Assembly (NCBI RefSeq): GCF_001605725.1
Contig: NZ_CP011530.1
Coordinates: 3,968,001 to 4,032,000, forward strand
DNA from: Mycobacteroides immunogenum
GTDB lineage: Bacteria > Actinomycetota > Actinomycetes > Mycobacteriales > Mycobacteriaceae
Direction: 5' to 3'
DNA length: 64,000 nt
The translations under genes and the position numbers were made by a program. Each line of letters begins with the position of its first letter. Position 1 is the first letter of the stretch. Below, piece after piece: positions 17,610 through 26,761 of the stretch. The notes under the pieces were generated by a model. That model did no database searches. It was not told the DNA's origin and worked only from the letters and a program-made list of their open reading frames with translations.

Positions 17610-20600
17610 GGCTGACACACTGCCTGCCCGCCGGCCTGTGCGGGACAGCAGGTCCGCAAGGGGCAGTGCCCGCAACCGTCGTTGACCCGGGCGACGAACA
17701 CCGGCCCCTGCGTGCTGGCCGCGGCATCGTGGATGGTCTGCCGCCAACCGTCCTGCACCGCCGGAGTCAACGGATCCTGGTGGCGTTGCGTGGCACCGGC
17801 ATCGAGATTGGGTTTGGCGATGTACACCAGGCGGCCGCCACCGGGCTCACCCGCGGGTTCGCCGTCGATGAGCCCCTCGGCAGCGGCGACTTGGTATGCC
17901 GCGAGCTGGGCGTGTTGTTGCGCATCATCCTTGGTGGCAGGGCTTTTCCCGGTCTTGATATCGATGATGACGGGACGGCCCTGCGCATCGCGTTCCAACC
18001 GGTCGATGCGGCCAACCAGTCGCACCTGCGGGTGCCCGGCACGCGAAAGAACGCCGTCGACACCGATCTCACGGCCGACCTCGGTCAGTTCACCACGCGT
18101 CGACGCGCGCCAGGTGCTGAACGCCTCCAACAGTTCCTGGTGCCGCCGCAGCTCATTGCGCGCATACCACCGCGATTCGAACGGCATTGAGTCCCAAACT
18201 TTATCGAGTTCCCGGCGCATCGCGTCTGGATCCCCGGAGTGCACACCGACAAGCTCGTGCACCAAGGTGCCCAGCGCCCGGCGCGGATCGGTGAGATCGG
18301 TGCCGCCATGCCGTTCCAGCATCCAGCGCAATGGGCATGCCATCAAGGTCTCGACATTGGACGGCGACAAACGAACCGGACCGTCCTCAGCCAGCCACAG
18401 CGGCTGTGCACTGCTGACTTCGCTGAGGCCATACCAGGATTCCGGATCGGCGCCAGGAATGCCGGCGTCAGCGAGCCGGGCCAGTTGTGTCGCGGCGGCG
18501 CGGCGACGAGCCTCGGACACGGCACCGGCCGGGGCCGTGACGACGGCGCGCAGTTCTCCCACCAGATTCGCGGCGGTCAGGGCCCGCGATTCCGATGTGC
18601 CTGGCCGGTATTCGGGCATCACCCACTCCGGATGAGCGAGCATCAACTCGGTGAGGAAACGGGACGCCATCGCGGGTCCGCCCGCCATATCAGCGTTCTC
18701 GTTGTCGACGGCGGTGATCAGCACTCGCCGCGCCGCCCTGCCCACTGCCACAAGGAGTAGCCGGCGCTCCTCGGCAAGCGCCACCGCAGACCCGTCGGCA
18801 TGAGCGGCATGGTCGATACCCGCCAGCACATCCATCAGCTCCTGAGTGCGCAGCACCCCACCCCGCACCGCTGTATTAGGCCAAAGCCCCTCTTGCACAC
18901 CGGGGATCGCGACCACATCCCACTGACGCCCCACTGCGGCGTGCGCGCTGACGATGGCGACGGCATCGGATTCCAGCCGCGCCGTGCGCTGACCGGGCAG
19001 CGCCAGTGATCGGATGTGGTCGATCAGTCCCGCGACGCCAATCCCGGGGGTCCGCGCCACATGCTCGGAGGCCAGATCGAACAGCGCCGACACCGCGCCG
19101 AGATCCCGGTCGGCCTGAGTGCCCAGCGGACCACCGCGTTGGGACAACCCGTCCCAGCGCCGCTGTAGACCAGATCGCATCCACGCGGCCCACAGCACGT
19201 CGAGGACACTGGCACCGGCCACGATGGCCTCGCGTGCGGCACCGATCACCGCACGCACGCGGCGCAGCGGGGCAGCCTGGATATCAGTGAGCGCCGCGAG
19301 ATGCGCCTCTGCGGAGTCCACTAGGACCGCGCGCAGCAGCTCCGCACTGCTCCGCTCGCCGCCCGCGGCCTCCTCCGCGCGCAGCAGCTGACGCCGTAAC
19401 CGCCTGAGGGCCACCGGATCCACCCGCCCGATCGGGCCCGTCGCCAGTGTCACCGCATCATCGTCGGAAACACCACCCTGAGCAGCAGAAACCGCCACCA
19501 ACAGCGCATGCACCGCAGGTACCGCGGCGACGGGGCCGTCATGCGACTCGGCGCGCACCGGAACACCTGCCGACTGCAGCGCCCGGCGCAGTGCCGCGCC
19601 GCTGCGCGGGACCGACCGGACTATGACAGCCATCTGCGACCACGGGACACCGTCGATCAAGTGGGATCGCCGCAGGAGATCGACGACCAGAGACGCTTCG
19701 GCGGTCTCGGTGGGCACGGTCGCAAGACGAACAGCGGCCGCGGCGTTGTCCGCTCCCTGGATTATCCGGGCCGGCGAGCTCCCGGGCAGCCGCCGGGCGA
19801 CCGCGTTCGCGAGCTCGGCCACCGGCGCGGCGCATCGGTGCGAGGTATCGAGTTCGATGGTGACGGCACCTGCGTCGGCACCGATCTGCAACAGCTGAGT
19901 GTCGGCACCGCGAAACCCGAACACGGTTTGGTTGGGGTCGCCCGTGACGACACAGACGCCGGCCCTTTGAGCCAGTAGCCGCACCAGCAGCGCCGCCTGT
20001 GGGTCAAGATGATGGGCGTCGTCCACGAGAAGAAGATCGATGCGATCACACTCGGCGGCAAGGATTCCCGGTTCGACGGCGAAGATATCCAGCGCCAATC
20101 CGACCAGCTCGGCGGCGCCCAGCGCGGGCACCGTGGCCTGCGGGGCCGCCATCCCCACCGCCGACCGGAGCAGCATGACTTCCTCGTACTCTCGTGCGAG
20201 ACCGGCGACCGCGATCCACTCCGGACGGTTATGCCGCCGACCGATCGCACGCAGCTCCCTGGCATCGACCCCGCGCTCGGTGCAACGGGCCATGAGATCG
20301 CGCACACCGGTGGCAAAGCCCGCCGTGGTCAACGCCGGGCGCAGCGCGTCGGGCCAGGAACCGGTGTTGTCTTCAGCGTTGCCGCACAACAATTCACGCA
20401 CAATACTGTCCTGCTCGGCGGCGGTGATCAAACGTGGCGGCGGGTTACCCTGGCGCGCCGCATGGGCGGCAAGCACCGCGAAGGCATACGAGTGCACGGT
20501 GCGAACCATGGGCTCACGGATGGCGACATCGGCGCAACGCTCGAACACCGCGGCAGAAATCCGATCGCGTAGATCGGCGCTCGCCCGGTTGGAGCCCGTG

Positions 20601-20782
20601 AGCACGAGAACGGACTCCGGACTCGCACCAGCGGCAGTGTGCGCCGCCACCAGATCGACAAGCAGACTTGTCTTGCCGGTTCCGCTGCCACCGACCACCA
20701 CGAAACGGCCCCGGCTGCCGGGGTCTAGAAGATCTGCCGCGGCACCGTCCCAGGATCGGGGCGAGGAGGACGGCGTTGGCAT
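17606..20782 (-). CDS. adnA: AdnA subunit of the AdnAB DNA end-resection motor-nuclease
   Basis: The product of about 1058 residues has Walker A GGSGTGKTSLL and a divergent helicase core. A RecB-like nuclease domain follows (VIIDIKTGKSP, then QHAQLAAYQVA). A cysteine cluster close to the end (CGHC to CC, before the final PAQAGGQAVCQP) may hold an iron-sulfur cluster, as in AddB/AdnA-type nucleases. The ATG at 20782 (MPTPSSSPRS) is favoured over more distant frame-open codons that would run into the divergent hydrolase. It overlaps adnB by GTGA. Confidence 0.93.
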   Translation of the reverse strand: MPTPSSSPRSWDGAAADLLDPGSRGRFVVVGGSGTGKTSLLVDLVAAHTAAGASPESVLVLTGSNRASADLRDRISAAVFERCADVAIREPMVRTVHSYAFAVLAAHAARQGNPPPRLITAAEQDSIVRELLCGNAEDNTGSWPDALRPALTTAGFATGVRDLMARCTERGVDARELRAIGRRHNRPEWIAVAGLAREYEEVMLLRSAVGMAAPQATVPALGAAELVGLALDIFAVEPGILAAECDRIDLLLVDDAHHLDPQAALLVRLLAQRAGVCVVTGDPNQTVFGFRGADTQLLQIGADAGAVTIELDTSHRCAAPVAELANAVARRLPGSSPARIIQGADNAAAAVRLATVPTETAEASLVVDLLRRSHLIDGVPWSQMAVIVRSVPRSGAALRRALQSAGVPVRAESHDGPVAAVPAVHALLVAVSAAQGGVSDDDAVTLATGPIGRVDPVALRRLRRQLLRAEEAAGGERSSAELLRAVLVDSAEAHLAALTDIQAAPLRRVRAVIGAAREAIVAGASVLDVLWAAWMRSGLQRRWDGLSQRGGPLGTQADRDLGAVSALFDLASEHVARTPGIGVAGLIDHIRSLALPGQRTARLESDAVAIVSAHAAVGRQWDVVAIPGVQEGLWPNTAVRGGVLRTQELMDVLAGIDHAAHADGSAVALAEERRLLLVAVGRAARRVLITAVDNENADMAGGPAMASRFLTELMLAHPEWVMPEYRPGTSESRALTAANLVGELRAVVTAPAGAVSEARRRAAATQLARLADAGIPGADPESWYGLSEVSSAQPLWLAEDGPVRLSPSNVETLMACPLRWMLERHGGTDLTDPRRALGTLVHELVGVHSGDPDAMRRELDKVWDSMPFESRWYARNELRRHQELLEAFSTWRASTRGELTEVGREIGVDGVLSRAGHPQVRLVGRIDRLERDAQGRPVIIDIKTGKSPATKDDAQQHAQLAAYQVAAAEGLIDGEPAGEPGGGRLVYIAKPNLDAGATQRHQDPLTPAVQDGWRQTIHDAAASTQGPVFVARVNDGCGHCPLRTCCPAQAGGQAVCQP

Positions 20783-20871
20783 GTGCAAATCACAGCACGG
20801 GGGTCTGACAAGTGGACCTGACCTGGGATCCCACCGGCAGCTCTCGACCCCATCGTGGCAGGATTCAGCGG

Positions 20872-21654
20872 GTGACACCGACGCTGACCACCCATCGATA
20901 CGGCCCCGACCAACCCGCACGTCTGCTGGCGTTGCACGGGCTTACCGGGCACGGCAGACGCTGGGCGCCGCTGTTCGATGAACACCTCACCGACGTCTCG
21001 GTCCTGGCCCCGGACCTGCTGGGGCACGGGCGCTCCCCCGCCACCGCACCCTGGTCACTTGAGGCACACGCCGACGCGGTCGCCGCCGTGCTCGACGAAG
21101 CCCAGACTGGTCCCGTCGTGGTGGTGGCGCACTCCTTTGGCGGTGCCACCGCGCTGCACCTCGCGGCCCGCCGGCCTGATCTGGTGAAGTCCCTGGTACT
21201 GCTGGATCCGGCGATCGGACTGGACGGCGACTGGATGCGACAGATCGCCGACCAGATGGTGGCCTATCCGGATTACACCGATCGGGCCGAGGCGAAATCG
21301 GACAAGGTGGCCGGAGCATGGTCGGACGTCCCGGATCATGTCATCGAGACCGAACTCGACGAGCATCTGATCGAACTACCCAACGGCCGGTGGGGCTGGC
21401 GAATGAGCCTGCCCGCCGTGGTGACGGCCTGGAGCGAGCTGGCCCGCGATATTGCCCTACCCGCCAACATCATTCGGGTCACCCTGCTGCGTGCCACCCG
21501 CACCTCGCCGCCCTACGTAATACCCGAACTATTGGACGCATTGCGGGCCGCACTCGGTGACCGTTTCGAGCTGGTCGACATCGACTGCGATCACATGGTG
21601 TCGCAGTCTCGGCCCGCCGAAACCGCCGCCGCGATACGGTCACACCTGGAGTAA
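20872..21654 (+). CDS. lipV: Alpha/beta hydrolase LipV-type
   Basis: The product of about 260 residues has an oxyanion-hole HGLTG segment near the N-terminus, the nucleophile elbow AHSFGG (Ser88 from the GTG at 20872), and a late DCDHMV histidine. No signal peptide is visible. The GTG at 20872 (TPTLTTHRYG) suits the fold better than the first GTG at 20812. The homologue Rv3203 (LipV) is a predicted lipase/esterase; substrate not known. The gene is divergent from adnA and its stop is three bases before the alkyltransferase-like start. Confidence 0.85.
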   Translation: MTPTLTTHRYGPDQPARLLALHGLTGHGRRWAPLFDEHLTDVSVLAPDLLGHGRSPATAPWSLEAHADAVAAVLDEAQTGPVVVVAHSFGGATALHLAARRPDLVKSLVLLDPAIGLDGDWMRQIADQMVAYPDYTDRAEAKSDKVAGAWSDVPDHVIETELDEHLIELPNGRWGWRMSLPAVVTAWSELARDIALPANIIRVTLLRATRTSPPYVIPELLDALRAALGDRFELVDIDCDHMVSQSRPAETAAAIRSHLE

Positions 21655-21656
21655 TC

Positions 21657-21953
21657 ATGGCAGCGGTCACCGACGAACAAGTGGAGCTGGTGCGCTCATT
21701 GGTCGCGTCCATACCCGCCGGGCGGGTGGCTACTTACGGCGATATCGCCGATGCGGCAGGGCTTTCCAGCGCACGCATCGTGGGCTGGATCATGCGCACC
21801 GACTCCGCGGACCTGCCCTGGCATCGCGTCATCGGTGCCAGCGGGCGCCCCGCACCGCACATCCGCACCCGTCAGCTCGAACTACTCAGGGCCGAGGGCG
21901 TGCTTGCCGTGGACGGACGAATCGCGCTACGCGACGTCCGCCACGGTTTCTAG
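21657..21953 (+). CDS. Alkyltransferase-like protein (ATL), catalytically altered MGMT homologue
   Basis: The 98-residue protein matches the DNA-binding half of O6-alkylguanine-DNA alkyltransferases, including the helix-turn-helix arginine finger region (GLSSARIVGWIM). The catalytic motif normally read as PCHRV is here PWHRV (Trp55 in place of Cys), the mark of ATL proteins. ATLs bind alkylated guanine and flag it for nucleotide excision repair without removing the alkyl group. The start lies two bases after the lipV stop, so both are probably cotranscribed. Confidence 0.88.
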   Translation: MAAVTDEQVELVRSLVASIPAGRVATYGDIADAAGLSSARIVGWIMRTDSADLPWHRVIGASGRPAPHIRTRQLELLRAEGVLAVDGRIALRDVRHGF

Positions 21954-22625
21954 CTCTCCCGACGCCACGGCCGCCGAGGCGAAACGCCGCACCAGTAGAT
22001 CCACGATCTGCGGGTGTACACCCAGTGGTTGCGCGACACCATCGGCACCGCATTCGGTGAGGCGTTGCTGAAACAGACCATGCGCCAATAGATATGACGC
22101 GATGAAAACCCGGCGGCCCGCCGATCGCACCTCCGCGACGACGTCGGACACCCTCGGCTCCCCTGTCGCGATGTACCCCACTTTCACGGGGCCGGTGTGC
22201 CGGGCCAGCATGCTTGCCGCGGTGTGAACCTCATGGCGGGCACGGGGATCGGAGGAACCCGCCGCCGCGAACACCACCGCGTCACCGCGGCGCCATCCGG
22301 CCTGACGCAATCGTTCCGCCATGACCCTGGCCAAGACCGGATCTGGTCCCAAGGTTTGCGTCACGGCCACCTCGGGATGCCCACTCAACGCGACGTGTTC
22401 CGGAATATCGTGGTGCACATGGTATCCCGATGCCAAAAAGGCCGGAAGCAGTACCGCGGGACCATCAATCGTCGAGAGCACCTCCGACGGTGTGGGACCC
22501 AAAACATCGACAAAGGCGGTGCGCACCGAACCGACACGCCGCGATACCGCCTCGGCAAGCGCGGCGATGTTCTCCACACCGGCCGCCGACCGGGTGCCAT
22601 GGGCCACCAATACGAGCTCAGCCAT
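21927..22625 (-). CDS. CbiX/SirB-type chelatase (Rv0259c type)
   Basis: This 232-residue protein has two CbiX repeats, starting LVLVAHGTR and later VVFAAAGSSDPRA, with HxxxH-type histidines (SGYHVHHDIPEH). It likely inserts iron or cobalt into sirohydrochlorin. As last gene of the nitrite operon, iron insertion to make siroheme for NirB is the natural role. The ATG at 22625 overlaps the nnaR stop by eight bases; a TTG at 22637 is an alternative. Its 3' end overlaps the convergent ATL gene by 27 bases. Confidence 0.88.
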   Translation of the reverse strand: MAELVLVAHGTRSAAGVENIAALAEAVSRRVGSVRTAFVDVLGPTPSEVLSTIDGPAVLLPAFLASGYHVHHDIPEHVALSGHPEVAVTQTLGPDPVLARVMAERLRQAGWRRGDAVVFAAAGSSDPRARHEVHTAASMLARHTGPVKVGYIATGEPRVSDVVAEVRSAGRRVFIASYLLAHGLFQQRLTECGADGVAQPLGVHPQIVDLLVRRFASAAVASGELETVADVA

Positions 22626-23820
22626 GACATTCCCCAATCGTGGTCGGATCGATCGCCAACCGGTAACCCCGCTTGACCACTGTCTGAATAACTTTCGGCG
22701 CGCCGAGTGCGGCGCGCAACCGCGTCATGGCCGTCTCGACGGCGTGGGTGTCATCCCCGCCACCAGGCAGCGCGGCCAGCAGATCCTCCCGGGACACCAC
22801 CTGACCGGGGCGCACCATCATCCGCTTCATCAACGCCATACCCGCCGGCGAGATCTGCCGCGTCTCCCCGTCGACCGCAATTCCACAACTGCGCACGCTG
22901 ACGATGTGCCCTCCCGCGTGGAAACGTGGTGCCCGCCTTGTCAGTTCGTCGGCGATATGCCTGGCCAACGCGCCCAGTCGGGCTCGTTCGGGTTGCGTCG
23001 TGGGCACACCCAGCACTTCCAGCGGCGCGGCCGTCACCGGTCCGACGCACAGCGGCGCCACCCGGGCCCGCAGCGCCGACAGCAGCTCGTCCAATCGACC
23101 GGTTGCCTTGGCGCGACCCAACATCGAGGCCACCGCGGGCGCACTCGTGAAACTGATTCCGTCCAGCTCAGCATTGATCGCCATGGAGATCATGCGGTCC
23201 ATGGGCCGCTGATCCTCCGGCGGCTCCCAGCGATACACCGGCACCCGGATCACCTGCGCACCAGCGATGGTCAGCGCCTCACACAGATCGGCGATGGGCT
23301 CCCACTCGGTAGCGGCACCATGCAGTTGCACGGCGATGCGCTTCCCCTCGACACCCTCCTCGAGCAGACGATCCAGCACTTCCGCCGACGACTCGGAGCC
23401 AGGCGACCACTCCTCGCGAAGACCGGCCTGCCGGATCGCCCCGGTGGCTTTGGGTCCACGGGCGACCAAACGGCCGGATTCCAGCGCCGACTTGAGCCCA
23501 TCGGCCACACCCCACTCATCGGCCGCCTCGATCCAGCCTCGGAAACCGATGCCGGTGGTGGCCACCGTCAGATCGGGCGGATCGGCGATGACGAGTTCTG
23601 TGGCGTCCCGTAGCTCGGCATCGTCGGCCAGCGGGATGATCCGAATGGCCGCGGCATGCACCACCGCCGCGCCACGGCGCTCCAACAGTGCGATCAGTTC
23701 CTCGGAACGGCGCGCAGCGGTAACACCGATCGTGAACCCGTCGAGCCGCCGTTCTTGCTCGCTACGCGGCAACCGCGTTCCGGTGTCGGCTTCTGAGCAT
23801 TCCGATTTCGACGTTTCCAT
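22618..23820 (-). CDS. nnaR: NnaR: HemD-like domain fused to a winged-helix regulator of nitrite assimilation
   Basis: The 400-residue fusion has an N-terminal uroporphyrinogen-III synthase-like domain (about 30-265) joined to an OmpR/PhoB-type winged helix (about 300-395; SPAGMALMKRMMVRPGQVVSREDLLAAL and KVIQTVVKRGYRLA). The same architecture is found in NnaR of Streptomyces and M. smegmatis, an orphan regulator needed for nitrate and nitrite use alongside GlnR. It sits inside the operon it would control. The ATG at 23820 overlaps nirD by 59 bases, which is unusually long; a TTG at codon 17 is an alternative start. A catalytic HemD role is possible but less likely. Confidence 0.88.
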   Translation of the reverse strand: METSKSECSEADTGTRLPRSEQERRLDGFTIGVTAARRSEELIALLERRGAAVVHAAAIRIIPLADDAELRDATELVIADPPDLTVATTGIGFRGWIEAADEWGVADGLKSALESGRLVARGPKATGAIRQAGLREEWSPGSESSAEVLDRLLEEGVEGKRIAVQLHGAATEWEPIADLCEALTIAGAQVIRVPVYRWEPPEDQRPMDRMISMAINAELDGISFTSAPAVASMLGRAKATGRLDELLSALRARVAPLCVGPVTAAPLEVLGVPTTQPERARLGALARHIADELTRRAPRFHAGGHIVSVRSCGIAVDGETRQISPAGMALMKRMMVRPGQVVSREDLLAALPGGGDDTHAVETAMTRLRAALGAPKVIQTVVKRGYRLAIDPTTIGECHG

Positions 23821-24160
23821 TGATCACCCGCACCTCGAAGACTGGCAACCGGCGCGACGCATCATCGAGACAACGCCCGTCAATAAGCGAGAAGACCTGC
23901 TTGAGCAGTGGCGACGCCACCGTCGGCTCCCCACCACGGTCACCGGTCAGGCCGCGCGCCATCACGGCGGCCTGCCCGTATGGATCGATGTTACCGACCG
24001 CGTACAGCTCCCCAGTGGGCAGCAAGAACAGCGCGGCCTGCACATCATCCGGAAGTAATACCGCAGCACCCCGGCCAGGGGTGAGCGAATCCACCGCACA
24101 CACCGTCGACCACACGTACTGGTACCGCCTCAGTCGCGGGCGAGCTTCCAGGATTGTCAT
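23762..24160 (-). CDS. nirD: Nitrite reductase (NADH) small subunit NirD
   Basis: The 132-residue protein has the Rieske-like fold of NirD (VWSTVCAVDSLTPGRGAAVLL, then ELYAVGNIDPYGQAAVMARGL) without the Cys-His iron ligands, as usual for NirD. It pairs with NirB in assimilatory nitrite reduction. The ATG at 24160 sits behind AGAAAGG. It lies 82 bases after nirB and overlaps nnaR. Confidence 0.93.
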   Translation of the reverse strand: MTILEARPRLRRYQYVWSTVCAVDSLTPGRGAAVLLPDDVQAALFLLPTGELYAVGNIDPYGQAAVMARGLTGDRGGEPTVASPLLKQVFSLIDGRCLDDASRRLPVFEVRVINGNVEIGMLRSRHRNAVAA

Positions 24161-24242
24161 CTCCGGCCTTTCTTCTCGTTTTCTACGCGATATGTCATGT
24201 CTACCCACCTTGTGTTACCCCGGTATTACCGGTGCCTGCGTG

Positions 24243-26756
24243 TCACGTTGCGGAATCGGCTGCGGCCCGGAATCCGGGAGTCCCCAGCAGCACCGGCACC
24301 TTCCGCGGCCCGCTCTCGTCGAACGCGATGGTCGAATCAAGCTCGTCGGGCGCATTCACGAATGACACGAACCGCCGCAGCTTGTCCGGGTCAGCGAGGA
24401 CAGCCGCCCATTCGTCCTGGTAGCCATCCACATGGCTGGCCATCGCCGCTTCCAGTTCGTCTGCGATACCGAGCGAGTCCTCACAGACCACCGCGCGGAT
24501 GTGATCCAAGCCACCCTCGATGGCCTCCTGCCAGGGTGCCGTGCGCTGCAGCCGGTCCGCGGTGCGGATGTAGAACATCAAGTACCTGTCGATGTACTTG
24601 ATCAGCGTCTCCGAATCCAGATCACCGGCAAGCAGTTTGGCATGCATAGGTGTCGCTCCACCGTTGCCGCCGACGTACAGATTCCAGCCGTTCTCGGTGG
24701 CGATGACACCGACATCCTTGCCGCGAGCCTCGGCACACTCCCGGGCACACCCGGATACGCCCATCTTCAGCTTGTGCGGGGAACGCAGCCCGCGGTAACG
24801 CAATTCGAGTTCAACGGCCATGCCGACCGAATCTTGAACCCCATATCGGCACCAGGTGGACCCGACGCAGCTCTTCACCGTGCGCAGCGACTTGCCGTAG
24901 GCATGGCCGGATTCCATGCCCGCGTCGATGAGTCGCTTCCAGATAAGCGGAAGCTGCTCGACGCGGGCACCGAACAGGTCGATGCGCTGACCGCCGGTGA
25001 TTTTGGTGTACAGCCCGAAATCCCGCGCGATCTCACCGATGACGATGAGCTTCTCCGGGGTTACCTCACCACCGGGCAGTCGTGGCACCACCGAGTAGGT
25101 GCCGTTCTTCTGCATGTTGGCCAGGAAATGGTCGTTGGTGTCCTGCAGCCCGGCCTGTTCGCCCTCCAGGATGTGATCGCTGGACGTCGAAGCCAGGATG
25201 GATGCGACCGTGGGCTTGCAGATATCGCAACCAGTTCCCTTGCCATGCTTGGCGATCAGTTCCGAGAAGGTCCGGATACCCGTCACCTGTACCACCTGGA
25301 ACAGTTCGGCACGCGACTGCTCGAAGTGCTCACAGAGCGCCTTGGACTGCTCGACACCTTGCGCGGCAAGGATCTGCTTGAGCATGGGAATGCAGCTACC
25401 GCAGGACGTTCCGGCACAGGTGGCCGCCTTCAGGGCAGGGACGTCGGTAGCGCCGTCACAGATGGCTCCGCAGATCGCGCCCTTGGTGACGGCGTTGCAC
25501 GAGCAGATCTGCGCGTCGTCCGGGAGCGCGCCGACGCCGATCTCCGCACCCGATGGTGCGATCAGGGCGGCCGGGTCTGCCGGCAGCTCCCGGCCCAGCA
25601 TGGGCCGCAAGGTGCCATACGCACTGGCGTCGCCGACCAGGATGCCACCCAACAGGGTTCGCGCATCATCGGAGACCACGAGTTTGGCGTAGGTGCCCTT
25701 GGTGGCGTCGTTGAAGACGACCTCCAGCGCGCCGTCGGCGGTCGCGTGAGCATCACCGAAGCTTGCGACATCGACCCCGAGCAGCTTGAGCTTGGTGGAC
25801 AGGTCGGCCCCCGGGAACTCGGCGGTTCCGCCGAGCAGCCGGTCCGCGACGATCTCTGCCGTGGTGTAGCCGGGTGCGACCAGCCCGTAGCAGCGCCCCT
25901 CGATCGCGGCGACCTCACCGATCGCATAGATGTGCAGATCGCTTGTCAGGCAGCCGCGGTCGGTGAAGATGCCACCACGCTCGGCCAGCTCCAGGCCACT
26001 ATCGCGGGCCAGCTCGTCGCGGGGCCGGATACCGGCCGAGAACACCAGCACCGAGGCATCGATCGTGGTGCCGTCCGACAGTTGCACCGCGAGGCTGCCA
26101 TCCGCGGCCGTCTCAATGGCCTTGGTAGAGACACTGGTGTGCACCGTCAACCCGAGATCGGTCACCAATCGGGTGAGCAGCGCGCCACCGCCCTCGTCGA
26201 CCTGCAGGTGCATCAGCCGGGGATTGAGCTCCACAACGTGCGGTGCCAATCCCATGAGGCGCAGCGCGTTTGCGGCCTCCAAGCCGAGCAGTCCGCCGCC
26301 GATGACGACACCCGCCGAGCCGGGCGACTTGTCCGCGGTGGCCTTGATGGCGTCCAGATCATCCATGGTCCGATAGACGAAGCAGCCCTCGGCGTCGCCG
26401 CCTGGTACCGGCGGCACGAAGGGGTATGACCCCGTCGCCATGACCAGCGCGTCATAGTCCAGCACGGTGCCGGCCTCGGTGGTGACTGTCTGATTGGTGC
26501 GGTCGATGCCGACCACCCGGTCCCCAAGGTGCACAGTCACCATCGGGTCGTCGGCGTAATCGTTTCCGGTGAGCGCCAGCGTGTCCCGGTCCCAGCTGTC
26601 GATGTACGAGGACAGCGCCACCCGGTCGTAGGCGGCATCGGCTTCCTCGCCCAAGACGGTGATCTGCCATTGGTCGGTGGCATCGCGCTCACGCAGTACC
26701 TGCACGAATCGGTGCCCGACCATTCCATGGCCGATGACGACGACTTTCTTGTTCAT
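24243..26756 (-). CDS. nirB: Nitrite reductase (NADH) large subunit NirB
   Basis: The product of about 837 residues has an FAD/NAD-binding start (VVVIGHGMVGHRF) and a second NAD fold (GVVIGGGLLGLEAANAL). BFD-like [2Fe-2S] cysteines follow (CSCNAVTKGAIC, CAGTSCGSC). The siroheme/[4Fe-4S] domain has SCVGSTWC and GCARECAEA. It reduces nitrite to ammonium with NADH. ATG 26756 is taken; a GTG at 26765, overlapping the narK stop, is possible. Siroheme could be supplied by the downstream cbiX product. Confidence 0.95.
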   Translation of the reverse strand: MNKKVVVIGHGMVGHRFVQVLRERDATDQWQITVLGEEADAAYDRVALSSYIDSWDRDTLALTGNDYADDPMVTVHLGDRVVGIDRTNQTVTTEAGTVLDYDALVMATGSYPFVPPVPGGDAEGCFVYRTMDDLDAIKATADKSPGSAGVVIGGGLLGLEAANALRLMGLAPHVVELNPRLMHLQVDEGGGALLTRLVTDLGLTVHTSVSTKAIETAADGSLAVQLSDGTTIDASVLVFSAGIRPRDELARDSGLELAERGGIFTDRGCLTSDLHIYAIGEVAAIEGRCYGLVAPGYTTAEIVADRLLGGTAEFPGADLSTKLKLLGVDVASFGDAHATADGALEVVFNDATKGTYAKLVVSDDARTLLGGILVGDASAYGTLRPMLGRELPADPAALIAPSGAEIGVGALPDDAQICSCNAVTKGAICGAICDGATDVPALKAATCAGTSCGSCIPMLKQILAAQGVEQSKALCEHFEQSRAELFQVVQVTGIRTFSELIAKHGKGTGCDICKPTVASILASTSSDHILEGEQAGLQDTNDHFLANMQKNGTYSVVPRLPGGEVTPEKLIVIGEIARDFGLYTKITGGQRIDLFGARVEQLPLIWKRLIDAGMESGHAYGKSLRTVKSCVGSTWCRYGVQDSVGMAVELELRYRGLRSPHKLKMGVSGCARECAEARGKDVGVIATENGWNLYVGGNGGATPMHAKLLAGDLDSETLIKYIDRYLMFYIRTADRLQRTAPWQEAIEGGLDHIRAVVCEDSLGIADELEAAMASHVDGYQDEWAAVLADPDKLRRFVSFVNAPDELDSTIAFDESGPRKVPVLLGTPGFRAAADSAT

Positions 26757-26761
26757 GAGTT

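Noticed and set aside
24432..26429. 665-codon plus-strand frame opposite nirB
   Set aside because: Shadow of nirB; no domain is seen, and long antisense frames are normal at this GC content.
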